Origin: Pirellulimonas nuda
Lineage (GTDB): Bacteria; Planctomycetota; Planctomycetia; Pirellulales; Lacipirellulaceae
DNA: 64,000 nt
Direction of reading: 5' to 3'
Assembly (NCBI RefSeq): GCF_007750855.1
Contig: NZ_CP036291.1
Coordinates: 1,612,001 to 1,676,000, forward strand
The position numbers were made by a program, and so were the translations under genes. Positions 1 through 8,589 of this stretch are shown one piece after another. Below the pieces are notes generated by a model. It saw nothing but the letters and a program-made list of their open reading frames with translations. It was not told the DNA's origin and searched no databases. Each line of letters starts with the position of its first letter. The stretch's first letter is position 1.

Positions 1-1270
1 TCTGGTTGTAGTCGGCCAGGCCGTGGTCTCGGCCGCGTTGGATGTTCAGGCTCACCAGGTCGAACCCGCCGGCGCCGGGGGCGCCGAACAGGAAGTTGCG
101 GACCCCATCCACCACCAACGGATCGACCTCCTGGGCGAGCTGCTGCGCGGCGCCGGCCAGCAGGCCGTCGATGCCGTACTGGCTGATCTGGTCGGGCGCA
201 AAGAACGCGTCCGCCAGCGCCAGGTTGCCCGAAGAAGCCACATTGCCGGAGCTGTCGAGCCGCAGCAGCTCCGCAGAGAGCATGCTGTGCCCGAAGCGGT
301 AGGCCGCGGTCGAGAAGACGTTGGCGATCGTCGCGTTCACCGCCGGGTCGTAGCCCTGGTAGTCCTCGATGGCGTCGATCCCCAGCAGCGCCGGCAGCCA
401 CTGGTTGTAGGTGATCGCCTGGACCTGGGCGATCACGATCGACCGCGCGGCCTGGTAAACCTCCTCGTCGGACAGCGAGGGGTCGGCCGCGGCGATCTCG
501 CCGGCCAGGCGGTTGTGCTCGCGCACCCACAGCGTGTGCATGCTGGTCAGCGCGACGTTCTCGTTGGCGCGGATGTCGCCGGCCAAGAAGAACCCGCCGT
601 CGCCGGTGGGGAGCAGGTCCCCCTCGCTGGTCAGCATCCTCCCCCCCTCGAAGGAGCGGAGCGAGTCGGATGTCGCTTGGTCCGACCCGTAGATCATCGA
701 GCCGTCGATGTAGGCGGTGATCGAGCTCACCTGCTGGCGGACCCCCGCCTCGTCGACGACGTACTCGGACCGGCTCAGCCCGATGGAGTCGACCCCCACG
801 AAATCGGCGTCTCCCTCGGGCACCTCGATGGGAAGCGCCTCGGCCGGGTCGGCGCTGTCGGTGAGGTCGATGTCGTGGTCGATGAACTGCCCCCACAGCC
901 AGACGAAGTCGGTCAACTGGCGGTCGTTGGCGAGCTCAGTCGTTTGGTCGGCAAGCGTGTTGCTGACCTCCCGCGCCGAGGGTCGGTCGGCGCCGGCCGC
1001 CTCGCTCAGCCCGTCGGCGTACTCGGCGGTGGTGAGCCGCTGCAGGGCGATGCCGGTGGAGCCCCACAGGGGGTTGGCCAGGTTGTTGCCGGCGCCGTCG
1101 ACCGAGTAGACGGCGGCGGAATCCGACTGCGCCGCGGCGACCCCCCAATCCAGCAGCGTCTGCTGGTCGGCGGCGTCGGAGACGCCCGCTAGGTCCGCGG
1201 CAAGCATCTGCCGAGACTCGAGCGTCTGGTACGACAAGGATTTCCGGGTTCGAGATGTTGGTTTACGCAC
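1..1270 (-). CDS. Secreted animal-type haem peroxidase (partial, 3' end beyond window)
   Basis: The minus-strand frame is open from a GTG at 1270 to the window edge, 423 codons without a stop. The hallmark motifs of the animal haem peroxidase family (peroxidasin/lactoperoxidase type) appear in order: WGQFIDHD with the distal His, SMIYGSD, a HTLWVREHNRLA segment with the catalytic Arg region, YRFGHSM with the proximal His, and LNIQRGRDHGLADYNQ at the window edge. The N-terminus has a basic start and then YQTLESRQMLAA, which resembles the LEPR-xLL export motif found on large planctomycete exoproteins, so export is likely. GTG was chosen because AGAGAGG lies just upstream and the LESR motif falls near residue 20. 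The expected role is peroxide-dependent oxidation of halides or phenols outside the cytoplasm; the substrate cannot be read from sequence. The C-terminus is missing, so any dockerin or anchor is not visible. Confidence 0.9.
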   Translation of the reverse strand, partial: MRKPTSRTRKSLSYQTLESRQMLAADLAGVSDAADQQTLLDWGVAAAQSDSAAVYSVDGAGNNLANPLWGSTGIALQRLTTAEYADGLSEAAGADRPSAREVSNTLADQTTELANDRQLTDFVWLWGQFIDHDIDLTDSADPAEALPIEVPEGDADFVGVDSIGLSRSEYVVDEAGVRQQVSSITAYIDGSMIYGSDQATSDSLRSFEGGRMLTSEGDLLPTGDGGFFLAGDIRANENVALTSMHTLWVREHNRLAGEIAAADPSLSDEEVYQAARSIVIAQVQAITYNQWLPALLGIDAIEDYQGYDPAVNATIANVFSTAAYRFGHSMLSAELLRLDSSGNVASSGNLALADAFFAPDQISQYGIDGLLAGAAQQLAQEVDPLVVDGVRNFLFGAPGAGGFDLVSLNIQRGRDHGLADYNQ

Positions 1271-1676
1271 GGCTTTGCCTCTCTGTTCCAAGGAGAAGAG
1301 TGAAGGGACCGGCGCCGCCGAACATCGCGCGGGCGATGCGGTTGGGCGCGGCCACAATGTGCCTAGAGCGTCGGTTCCTCCGGGGGTGATGGGGATGAGT
1401 TGAGCGCGGGCGGCTGTCAAACGGCCTCAAAACGTTCGGCAGCGCACGCGCAGTAGCGGCCTACTCAGACGAACGGGACGCCCGTGAAATTTCTACAGAG
1501 GCTCCGGAAATTATTTTCAAGAATCCTTGGCCCAACCGATCCAGGAGATCGACGTACGTCGATTGTTCATTGACAATGAAGGAGCGAGGCCACCAGCGCC
1601 CCATCGGGCGAAGCCCCCTGCCGCGTCGCCTTGAGGTGTGGGAGTCGTCCTAAGCAAGGAAATACTGAACCACGCC
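1271..1676. promoter_or_regulatory. Divergent intergenic region, peroxidase / ECF sigma factor
   Basis: About 400 bases separate the peroxidase start (-) from the sigma factor start (+). No coding frame here carries a recognisable family. It must hold both promoters. A TTGACA-like hexamer lies at 1570-1575, but no convincing -10 partner was seen at the right spacing. Confidence 0.4.
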
Positions 1677-2387
1677 ATGAACTACGCGTCGGATGATCAA
1701 GCGCGCAGCGATCAGTCGCCAGGCGATCAAGCGCTCGACGAGCGGATGCTGGCCGGCGACACGGCGGCGCTGGCCGAGGCGTTTTCGCGTTGCCGCCAGC
1801 GTCTGGGCCGGATGGTGCAGTTCCGGATGGATCGCCGCTTGGCGGGCCGGGTCGACCCCGACGACCTGCTGCAGGAGGCCTACCTGCAAGCGGCGCAGCG
1901 GCTCGATTCTTTCGCAGAACAGAACGCGGGCGAGCGGCGGCTGAGCGGCTTTCTGTGGCTCCGTTTGATCGTGTCTCAGACGCTGGTCGACGCCCACCGC
2001 CGCCACCTGGGCGCGCAAATGCGAGACGCCACGCGCGACGTGCGTCTGAACGCCGGCCCCGCCGGGGGCCCCTCGCCGGTAGCCACCTCGATGTCGATCG
2101 CACAACTGCTGGTCGGCAAGCTGACGTCGCCGAGCCAGGCCGCGGTCAGGGCAGAGATCTCCCAGCAGCTCCAGCGGGCCATCGCCTCGATGAGCGCGCT
2201 CGACCAGGAGGTCATCGCGCTGCGGCACTTCGAAGAGCTGTCCAACGGAGAGATCGCCGAGGTGCTGGGGATCGAGGTCAAGGCCGCCAGCATCCGCTAC
2301 GTGCGTGCGCTCCGCCGGCTCAAGGGGGTGCTGGCGGGCGCGTCGGATTTTCACGACCTTCGGTCCAAGCTAAGCTGCGCCCCATAG
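1677..2387 (+). CDS. RNA polymerase sigma factor, ECF type
   Basis: About 236 residues. Region 2 is seen as a FRMDRRLAGRVDPDDLLQEA stretch followed by aromatic and basic residues. Region 4 is a helix-turn-helix (LSNGEIAEVLGIEVKAAS, followed by RALRRLKG). It should direct RNA polymerase to a small regulon. The gene sits 23 bases upstream of a Ser/Thr kinase on the same strand, the usual layout of planctomycete ECF groups controlled by a linked kinase rather than by a membrane anti-sigma factor; no anti-sigma gene is present. The start is uncertain: ATG 1677 is used here, and an in-frame GTG at 1638 would add 13 residues. Neither has a well-spaced ribosome binding site. Confidence 0.88.
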   Translation: MNYASDDQARSDQSPGDQALDERMLAGDTAALAEAFSRCRQRLGRMVQFRMDRRLAGRVDPDDLLQEAYLQAAQRLDSFAEQNAGERRLSGFLWLRLIVSQTLVDAHRRHLGAQMRDATRDVRLNAGPAGGPSPVATSMSIAQLLVGKLTSPSQAAVRAEISQQLQRAIASMSALDQEVIALRHFEELSNGEIAEVLGIEVKAASIRYVRALRRLKGVLAGASDFHDLRSKLSCAP

Positions 2388-2410
2388 ACGCTTGAACCAG
2401 AGAGGCGCCG

Positions 2411-4048
2411 TTGACTGCTCCTGATCCGGACCGCGACCCCATCGAGCTCCTGGCGGAGGAGTTCCTTGCGCGCCAGCGCCGCGGCGAGCGTCCCGAAATC
2501 GAGGCGTACGCCGCGCAGCGGCCGGAGCTCGCCGCGGAGATCCGCGACCTCTTCCCGATGATCCAGACGCTCGAGGATTGCAAGACGGACGACGCCACGC
2601 CGGCGGGCAAGCCCGACCCGGCCTTCGCCCGCCCCGAGCGGCTCGGCGACCTCGGGCTGGTGCGCGAGATCGGCCGCGGGGGGATGGGGATCGTCTACGA
2701 GGCGGTGCAAGACTCGCTGGGACGACGCGTCGCGGTGAAGGTGCTGCCCCACCAGACCTTCTTCGACACCAAGAAGCTCGAACGCTTCCGCAGAGAGGCG
2801 CGCTCGGTCGGCGCCCTCAACCACCCGAACGTCGTCACCGTGTACAGCGTCGGAGAGCAGGACGGCCTGCACTACCTGGTCATGCAATTGATCGAGGGGG
2901 CGAGCCTCGACGAGCTGATCGAGCGGATCGCCAAACTCATGCGCGAGCAGAGCGACCCGTCGGGCGGCCCGGGTGCGGCTGCCGCGGACTCCACTCCCGA
3001 CGTGCTTGCCCAAGCGATGCTCAGCAACGATTTTCGTGGGGTGGCCGCCGCCACCACGGTCGTCTCGGGTCGCCTCGGGCCTCCGCAGGCCGGCGCCCCT
3101 CCAGGCGCCTCCACCCCTGCGGCGCAGAACCTCTCGGAGACGTGGCCGGTCGACCCCAAGGCGCTCGGCGTCGGCCCCCCGGGCGGCCCTCCAGTGTCGG
3201 GCCGAAAGACATCCGCTCGCACGACGGCCGGCCGGAACACCGCGCCCTCCCTACCGCCGGCCTACTGGCAAACGGCCGCAAGGCTCACCGAGCAGGCCGC
3301 CCTGGCGCTGGCGCACGCCCACGCCGCGGGCATCCTGCACCGCGACATCAAGCCGGCCAACCTGCTGATCGACCGCGCGGGCGACGTCCGCGTCACCGAC
3401 TTCGGCCTCGCCAAAGCGCTCGAGCACGACGAGCTCAGCCGGACCGGCGAGCTGATCGGCACGCTCCGCTACATGGCCCCCGAGCAGCTCAGCGGCCGCG
3501 TCGACGCGCGCTCCGACGTCTATAGCCTCGGGCTCACGCTCTACGAGCTCCTCTGCTTGAAGCCCGCCTTCTCCGGCGCCACGCCCAGCGTGTTGCTGCA
3601 AGCGATCACGTCGTCCGAGCCGACCCGTCCACGCGCCATCGACCCGACGATCCCGCGCGACCTGGAGGCGATCACCCTGAAGGCCATCGCGCCCGCCCCC
3701 GAAGACCGCTACGCTACCTGCAACGACTTCGCGTCCGACCTGCGCCGCTTCATCGAGGGCCGGCCGATCGCGGTCGTCCCGCCGGGGCCGGCCGAGCGGC
3801 TGCTGAAGTGGCGGAGGCGGAACCCGCTGGTCGCTGGGCTCTCGTTCGCGGTGCTCGTGTTGAGCCTCACCACGGCCGTCGGGCTGATGGGCTTCTTGTT
3901 CGCCCCGGCGCCCCCGTTCGCGGGCATGGGCCCGCCCGAGGCGGACAGGCAGGAAGACCCCTCCCGCCCCGGCCGCCGGCCTCCGCCGCCGCTACGCCGG
4001 CCGCTCGACACCGGCGCCGATCCGCCGGGCGCAGACGCGCGCGGCTGA
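2411..4048 (+). CDS. Membrane-bound Ser/Thr protein kinase, sigma-factor linked
   Basis: 545 residues. The start is TTG, supported by GAGAGG six bases upstream. An N-terminal helical segment (about residues 8-55) precedes a Hanks-type kinase domain: glycine loop GRGGMG near 88-93, VAVKVL with the ATP-binding Lys near 110, HRDIKPANLL near 310, DFGLAK near 330 and APEQLSGR. One membrane helix lies near 473-497, followed by a short Pro/Arg-rich tail, so the kinase faces the cytoplasm and almost nothing lies outside. Between subdomain V and the catalytic loop there is a Pro/Ala/Gly-rich insertion of about 100 residues (roughly 180-285). The adjacent ECF sigma factor is the natural phosphorylation target; this is inferred from layout only. 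Confidence 0.9.
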   Translation: MTAPDPDRDPIELLAEEFLARQRRGERPEIEAYAAQRPELAAEIRDLFPMIQTLEDCKTDDATPAGKPDPAFARPERLGDLGLVREIGRGGMGIVYEAVQDSLGRRVAVKVLPHQTFFDTKKLERFRREARSVGALNHPNVVTVYSVGEQDGLHYLVMQLIEGASLDELIERIAKLMREQSDPSGGPGAAAADSTPDVLAQAMLSNDFRGVAAATTVVSGRLGPPQAGAPPGASTPAAQNLSETWPVDPKALGVGPPGGPPVSGRKTSARTTAGRNTAPSLPPAYWQTAARLTEQAALALAHAHAAGILHRDIKPANLLIDRAGDVRVTDFGLAKALEHDELSRTGELIGTLRYMAPEQLSGRVDARSDVYSLGLTLYELLCLKPAFSGATPSVLLQAITSSEPTRPRAIDPTIPRDLEAITLKAIAPAPEDRYATCNDFASDLRRFIEGRPIAVVPPGPAERLLKWRRRNPLVAGLSFAVLVLSLTTAVGLMGFLFAPAPPFAGMGPPEADRQEDPSRPGRRPPPPLRRPLDTGADPPGADARG

Positions 4049-4193
4049 GGCCGTTGGTCGCACGCCTTGCCTCTTGGCAAGGGCGCGTTTGGGCCAAACC
4101 TCCGGGCGCTGACGCTTCCGGCTCCAAGTTCGCTACAACGTCTGTCGACGCAGGAGCGCGGGGACCTCCCGCCCGGTTCTCAGATACCCCGCG

Positions 4194-4418
4194 CTACCGC
4201 CGCTGGGCGAGCGCAGCGGCTGCGCTGCTCACCAGCATCAAGCCCGAGCCGGCGATGAACATCCACACGCCAACCTGCTGCGTCGCCGGCCGCAAGAAGA
4301 GGAGGCTCCCGACGAAGAACAACAGGTTGCCGAGCACCCCCTCGGCGACGAAGAACCAGCGGTAGCGGTCAATTGCGCGTCGACAGGCGCCGATCATGAT
4401 GGACGCATCCCGTGCCAA
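4194..4418 (-). CDS. YrhK-like small membrane protein
   Basis: 74 residues with two hydrophobic helices and the arrangement of the YrhK-like family: a basic N-terminus ending RYRWFFVAEG, a first helix GNLLFFVGSLLFL, and a second helix ending in VSSAAAAL. Function of the family is unknown. TTG at 4418 has AGGTAGGG immediately upstream; the in-frame ATG at 4397 is an alternative. It lies between the convergent kinase gene and the sugar dehydrogenase gene, and no operon partner is evident. Confidence 0.6.
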   Translation of the reverse strand: MARDASIMIGACRRAIDRYRWFFVAEGVLGNLLFFVGSLLFLRPATQQVGVWMFIAGSGLMLVSSAAAALAQRR

Positions 4419-4485
4419 GGCCCTACCTTTCCAGCGCTGCTAGGAGGCGGTCGCCAGCGGTCGCCGCCCCGCACGCCGCCCGCCG

Positions 4486-5949
4486 TCACTGCCGCAGCGC
4501 CTTGCCGCCGTTGGTGAGCTTCAGCACGATGTCGGGCGAGTTGAGCACCACGTAGATCGCCCCTTGGGGGTCGATCGCGACGTCGCGCACGCGTCCCACG
4601 CTCTTGAGGAGCTGCTCGTTGTGCATCACGCGGTCGTCGGCGATCGCGAGGCGTTGGAGCGTCTCGTGGCCCAGGCCGCCGACGATCAGGTGGTTGGCCC
4701 AGCGGGGGAACTCCTCGCCCCGGCAGAACTCGGAGCCGCAAACCGCGATCGACGGGGCCCAGTAATACACCGGCTGCTCCATCCCCTCGGCCTGCTGCAG
4801 CTCGGAGACCGGCTCGCCGTTGTAGTTGATGCCGTAGGTGACGCGGGGCCAGCCGTAGTTAGCGCCCGCCTTGAGCAGGTTCACCTCGTCGCCCCCCATC
4901 GGGCCGTGCTCGGTCTCCCACATCGCGCCGGTCACCGGGTGGGTGGAGAGCCCCTGCGGGTTGCGGTTGCCGTAGGTGAACACCGACGGCATCCCCTTGG
5001 CGCCGTCTGCGAAGGGGTTGTCCTTGGGGATGAGCCCGTTGCGCTCGATGCGGTGCACCTTGCCGTTGGGGAGGCGGGGGTTCTGGGCGTCGTCCTGGAA
5101 GCCGCGTTCGCCGATGGAGAAGTAGAGCCGCCCCTGCGGGTCGAAGGCGATCCGGCTGCCGTAGTGGTGGGAGGTGTGCTTGTAGGTAGATTGCGGCGCC
5201 TCGAACAGCAGTTGCTGGTCGGTCCACTTGTTATCGACCACACGCCCGCGGATCACTCGGGTCATCGACGCGGGGTTCCCGTTTTTGTCTTTGCGACCCA
5301 GGGCGTGGGAGTAGGAGAGGTAGACCCAGCCCCCGCCGTCGGCCGGGTCGCCGTTGTAGTTGGGGTCGAGGGCGACCTCCATTAGCCCCCCTTGGCCGGC
5401 GTTGTGCACGTTGGGTGTGCCAGAGACGGGCTCGGGGTCGAGCACGCCGCCGCGCACCACGCGCAACCGGCCGGGGCGTTCGGTGATAAACGCGGTGTCG
5501 GCGTCGGCAAACGTGAGGGCCCAGGGGACTTCGAGCCCCTGGCCGATCCAGGTCGCTACCTTCACGTCGTAGTCACGCGTGTAGAGCTGCGTGGGGAGCG
5601 GCGGCCGCTCGACGCCCGCCTTCTTCTGAGCGGCGCGGATGAACTTGACCAGGCCGCGGATCTCGGCGTCGGAGAGCGTGGGCCCGTAGTTGGGCATCCC
5701 CACCGCGCTGATGCCGAACTTGATGTTGCGCGTCAGGTCGCTGTCGCGCGAACCAAACTGCCACTCGCCGTCGACCATGCTCTGGGCGTTCCCCCCCGAC
5801 AGGTTCGCGCCGTGGCACGAGGCGCACTTCTCGGCGTAGATCGCGGCGGAAGGGTCGTCCGCGGCCAGCAGCGGTTGCGGCAGCAACAGCAGTATCAGGA
5901 AGCCGAGCCGAGGGTTCGCGGACAGAGCGGGGCGGTGCGGAGCGGTCAT
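4486..5949 (-). CDS. Cytochrome c-fused PQQ-type sugar dehydrogenase
   Basis: 487 residues. A signal peptide (about residues 1-30) is followed by a c-type cytochrome domain with haem motif CASCH at 42-46 and a likely axial Met in GMPNYG. A beta-propeller domain of the glucose/sorbosone dehydrogenase family (soluble aldose sugar dehydrogenase type) follows from about residue 120. Typical blades are visible, including VPWALTFADADTAFITERPG, SHHYGSRIAFDPQGRLYFSI and YGNRNPQGL. The protein should oxidise aldoses in the periplasm with pyrroloquinoline quinone and pass electrons to its own haem. This fused order is common in planctomycetes and acidobacteria. The upstream ribosome site is weak. Confidence 0.88.
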   Translation of the reverse strand: MTAPHRPALSANPRLGFLILLLLPQPLLAADDPSAAIYAEKCASCHGANLSGGNAQSMVDGEWQFGSRDSDLTRNIKFGISAVGMPNYGPTLSDAEIRGLVKFIRAAQKKAGVERPPLPTQLYTRDYDVKVATWIGQGLEVPWALTFADADTAFITERPGRLRVVRGGVLDPEPVSGTPNVHNAGQGGLMEVALDPNYNGDPADGGGWVYLSYSHALGRKDKNGNPASMTRVIRGRVVDNKWTDQQLLFEAPQSTYKHTSHHYGSRIAFDPQGRLYFSIGERGFQDDAQNPRLPNGKVHRIERNGLIPKDNPFADGAKGMPSVFTYGNRNPQGLSTHPVTGAMWETEHGPMGGDEVNLLKAGANYGWPRVTYGINYNGEPVSELQQAEGMEQPVYYWAPSIAVCGSEFCRGEEFPRWANHLIVGGLGHETLQRLAIADDRVMHNEQLLKSVGRVRDVAIDPQGAIYVVLNSPDIVLKLTNGGKALRQ

Positions 5950-6002
5950 GGGGGGCGTCTGACAGGGTAGGTTTTGGTAGAGGGGGTTGTCGCAGGAAGA
6001 GG

Positions 6003-6953
6003 CTATTCAAGCTCTCCATCGTTGCGGTTCGCGTTGCGGACGTGCAGCCCGGGATCGATGTCGTAGGCGACCGACTGCACCGAGCCGTCCGCCATGGCGA
6101 ACGCGCACGCCGATGGGTGCGCGCTGCCAAAGCTGCGTGAAAGCGACTCGGCGCCGTCGGGTTCGGGGGGAAGGTAAGAGCCCGGGCCGGACCGATCGAG
6201 CGCGGCAAAGCGGGCGACGTCGGTGCCGTGCCCCACCAGTGCGTGCTGGTCGTCGCCCCAGTCGTAGCCCTCGGTCACACAGCGTTTCTCGCCGATGGCG
6301 TAGGTCTTGCTTGTGCCGTCGGTGACCTGGGCGATGCGCACCTCGCTGCGGGTGTACAGCAGGCCGGTCGCTTCGAGCGCGGCCCCCCACGCGTAGGCCC
6401 CGGCGGCCTCCACGGTGGCGGGCCCCTCGTCGCCGGTCACCGAGTCGCCGGCGTTGGCCGCGTAGTCCGACTTGACCACTTGCTCTGCCGGCGTGGCGTT
6501 GAGCACCGGCTTGGTCCCCGTGTAGGGGTAGAGCGCCACGCCGCGTCGGCTGGGGCAGTTGGCGACCGCGATCGCAGTCGCCGCGGCCTGGCCGGCGGCG
6601 CGGCGCTTGTCGGCCTCGGGGGCGCCGGCGCCGAGGTCGTGGACCTCACGCGCCTCGACGTACGGCAGCAGGTTGTACAGCCAGCCCCCCGGCTGGTCGC
6701 GGCCGCTGCCGCGGTCGGGGTCGCCGGTCCACACGAAGCTCCATCCGCCGGAAGGCAGCCGCCCGTGCGCGTCGTGGTGTAGCTGCATCGCGACCCCCAG
6801 TTGGCGGAGGTTGCTCTGGCAGGCGCTGCGTCTGGCGGCTTCGCGCGCCGCCTGCACCGCGGGCAGCAGCATCGCCACCAGCACCCCGATGATCGCGATC
6901 ACGACCAACAGTTCAACAAGCGTAAAGCCGCGCAATCGGTTGGGCGAGGACAA
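6003..6953 (-). CDS. DUF1559 pilin-like protein with H-X9-DG motif
   Basis: 316 residues. A type IV prepilin leader and helix are present ([20 protein letters not shown]), followed by the conserved [18 protein letters not shown] region and a DUF1559 body. Near the C-terminus the H-X9-DG motif is exact (His of SAHPSACAF, Asp-Gly of ADGSV). Such proteins are heavily expanded in planctomycetes and are thought to be pseudopilins or extracellular matrix components. The open frame continues far upstream, but composition there is shadow-like. TTG at 6953 is chosen because GGAG lies eight bases upstream and it places the leader within ten residues. The gene lies 53 bases before the PQQ dehydrogenase on the same strand and could be co-transcribed with it. 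Confidence 0.87.
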   Translation of the reverse strand: MSSPNRLRGFTLVELLVVIAIIGVLVAMLLPAVQAAREAARRSACQSNLRQLGVAMQLHHDAHGRLPSGGWSFVWTGDPDRGSGRDQPGGWLYNLLPYVEAREVHDLGAGAPEADKRRAAGQAAATAIAVANCPSRRGVALYPYTGTKPVLNATPAEQVVKSDYAANAGDSVTGDEGPATVEAAGAYAWGAALEATGLLYTRSEVRIAQVTDGTSKTYAIGEKRCVTEGYDWGDDQHALVGHGTDVARFAALDRSGPGSYLPPEPDGAESLSRSFGSAHPSACAFAMADGSVQSVAYDIDPGLHVRNANRNDGELE

Positions 6954-7238
6954 AACAGGGACTCCGGGGGACGGTCTGGCGTGCGTGGCCGAGTATAGGC
7001 AGAAACCGCGGCCCGTGCGAGCAACCCCAGGGCCGGCCGCTGGCCCGCGCGCTATCACCGGTCGCCGTCCTTGCTGCGGCGACACAAAACTTACAGGAAT
7101 GCCGAAAGTAGTGGTGCCGGCCTTTGGGAATATGGTAGCGTTACGTGCTGAGCGACCACACCGTCTTGCGGACGTCGTGAAGTCGCATAGCGGGCGGAAG
7201 GTGGAAGCGTTTACGCTCGTTTTGCAAGGAGCGTGGCG

Positions 7239-8495
7239 ATGAAAATACTTGTCGCGGAAGACAACCCCCTGTGGCGCAGCATGCTGGCGCGCAACGTGGA
7301 GAATTGGGGGCACGAAGCGGTCGTGGCCGAGGATGGCACACAGGCCTGGGAGGTGCTGCAGCGCGAAGACGCGCCGCGGCTGGCGATCCTCGATTGGCAG
7401 ATGCCGGGCATCGACGGCATCGAGCTGTGCCGGCGCGTGAAGCGCAACGCCGAGCACCCCTTTACCTACGTGGTGATGCTCACCAGCCGCGACGCGCAGG
7501 AAGACATGGTGGCCGGGCTGGACGCCGGCGCCGACGACTACCTGACCAAGCCGATCGAGCCCGCCGTGCTCAGGAGCCGCATCGCCGCGGCCGAACGGAT
7601 CGTCAAACTGGTGCCGCCGAAGGAGTGGGCGGTGCCCCGCATCGACGGGTACGACATCCAGCGGATGCTGGGCAAGGGGGTGTTCGCCACGGTGTGGGAG
7701 GCGACGCGGCGCCAGTCGCACGAGGCGGTGGCGCTGAAGATCATCCGCATCGACCTGGCGACCGACGACGTCTTCGGCCGGTTCGCCCGCGAGGTAGAGC
7801 TGATGGAGAAGCTCGACCACCCGAACATCGCCAAGATCTACGACAGCCGCGTCGACAAGAAGCTGGGCTACTACGCCATGGAGATCCTCCGCGGGGGCAC
7901 GCTGGAGAGCCACGTGAAGCAGAACAAGCCGAACCCGGGGATCTTGATCTACCTGATCGCCAAGGTCTGCATGGCGCTCGACCACGCCCACAAGCAGGGG
8001 GTGATCCACCGCGACCTGAAGCCGTCGAACATAATGATGACCGAAGACGGCAAGCCGAAGCTGGTGGACTTCGGTCTCGCCCGCTCGATGTTCAAGACCA
8101 GCGACGCCGAATCGGCGGTCAATTCGATGGACGGCAGCGTGATCGGCACGCCGCTGTTCATGTCGCCCGAGCAGGCGCGGGGAGAGAACGACTCCCTCGA
8201 CGGCCGGGCGGACATCTACGCGCTGGGGATCATCCTCTACGTGATGCTGGTGCGCCGGCACCCGCACAAGGTGAACCACCAGGACCGCTGGCAGACGATC
8301 CGCCAGATCGCCGAGGGGCACGCCCGCAAGCCCAGCGACGTGCGGCCCGGCTTCAATCAGGCGCTCGAACACATCATCATGAAGGCGCTGGCCGAGAACC
8401 GTGACGACCGCTACGCCACGGCCAAGGAGTTTGGCGAGGAACTGCGGGACTTCCTGCGGGACCACAACCGCGCCAAGCGCGAGGCGTCGTCCTGA
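7239..8495 (+). CDS. Response-regulator receiver domain fused to Ser/Thr kinase
   Basis: 418 residues, no membrane helix, so cytosolic. Residues 1-120 are a CheY-like receiver: acidic pair E7/D8, phospho-acceptor D52 ([10 protein letters not shown]), and the conserved Lys in DYLTKPIE. Residues 140-410 are a Hanks-type kinase: [30 protein letters not shown] near 257, DFGLARS and [10 protein letters not shown] two-component signal can therefore be turned directly into Ser/Thr phosphorylation. ATG 7239 has AAGGAG seven bases upstream; the GTG at 7233 would be too close to it. No histidine kinase is nearby. The next gene, an FHA-domain cyclase 94 bases downstream, is a plausible reader of this kinase's phosphothreonines. 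Confidence 0.92.
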   Translation: MKILVAEDNPLWRSMLARNVENWGHEAVVAEDGTQAWEVLQREDAPRLAILDWQMPGIDGIELCRRVKRNAEHPFTYVVMLTSRDAQEDMVAGLDAGADDYLTKPIEPAVLRSRIAAAERIVKLVPPKEWAVPRIDGYDIQRMLGKGVFATVWEATRRQSHEAVALKIIRIDLATDDVFGRFAREVELMEKLDHPNIAKIYDSRVDKKLGYYAMEILRGGTLESHVKQNKPNPGILIYLIAKVCMALDHAHKQGVIHRDLKPSNIMMTEDGKPKLVDFGLARSMFKTSDAESAVNSMDGSVIGTPLFMSPEQARGENDSLDGRADIYALGIILYVMLVRRHPHKVNHQDRWQTIRQIAEGHARKPSDVRPGFNQALEHIIMKALAENRDDRYATAKEFGEELRDFLRDHNRAKREASS

Positions 8496-8589
8496 CCGCC
8501 GCCACAAACGCCGCCGCTGCCAACCACCACCATGACCGCGGCGTCGGCACGACGCCCAAGAACCGCAGCACGGCCCGAGGAGCCCAGGG

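Noticed and set aside
23..1192. Long plus-strand open frame of 389 codons
   Set aside because: It is the antisense shadow of the haem peroxidase; residues are Val/Arg/Gly-rich and match no family.
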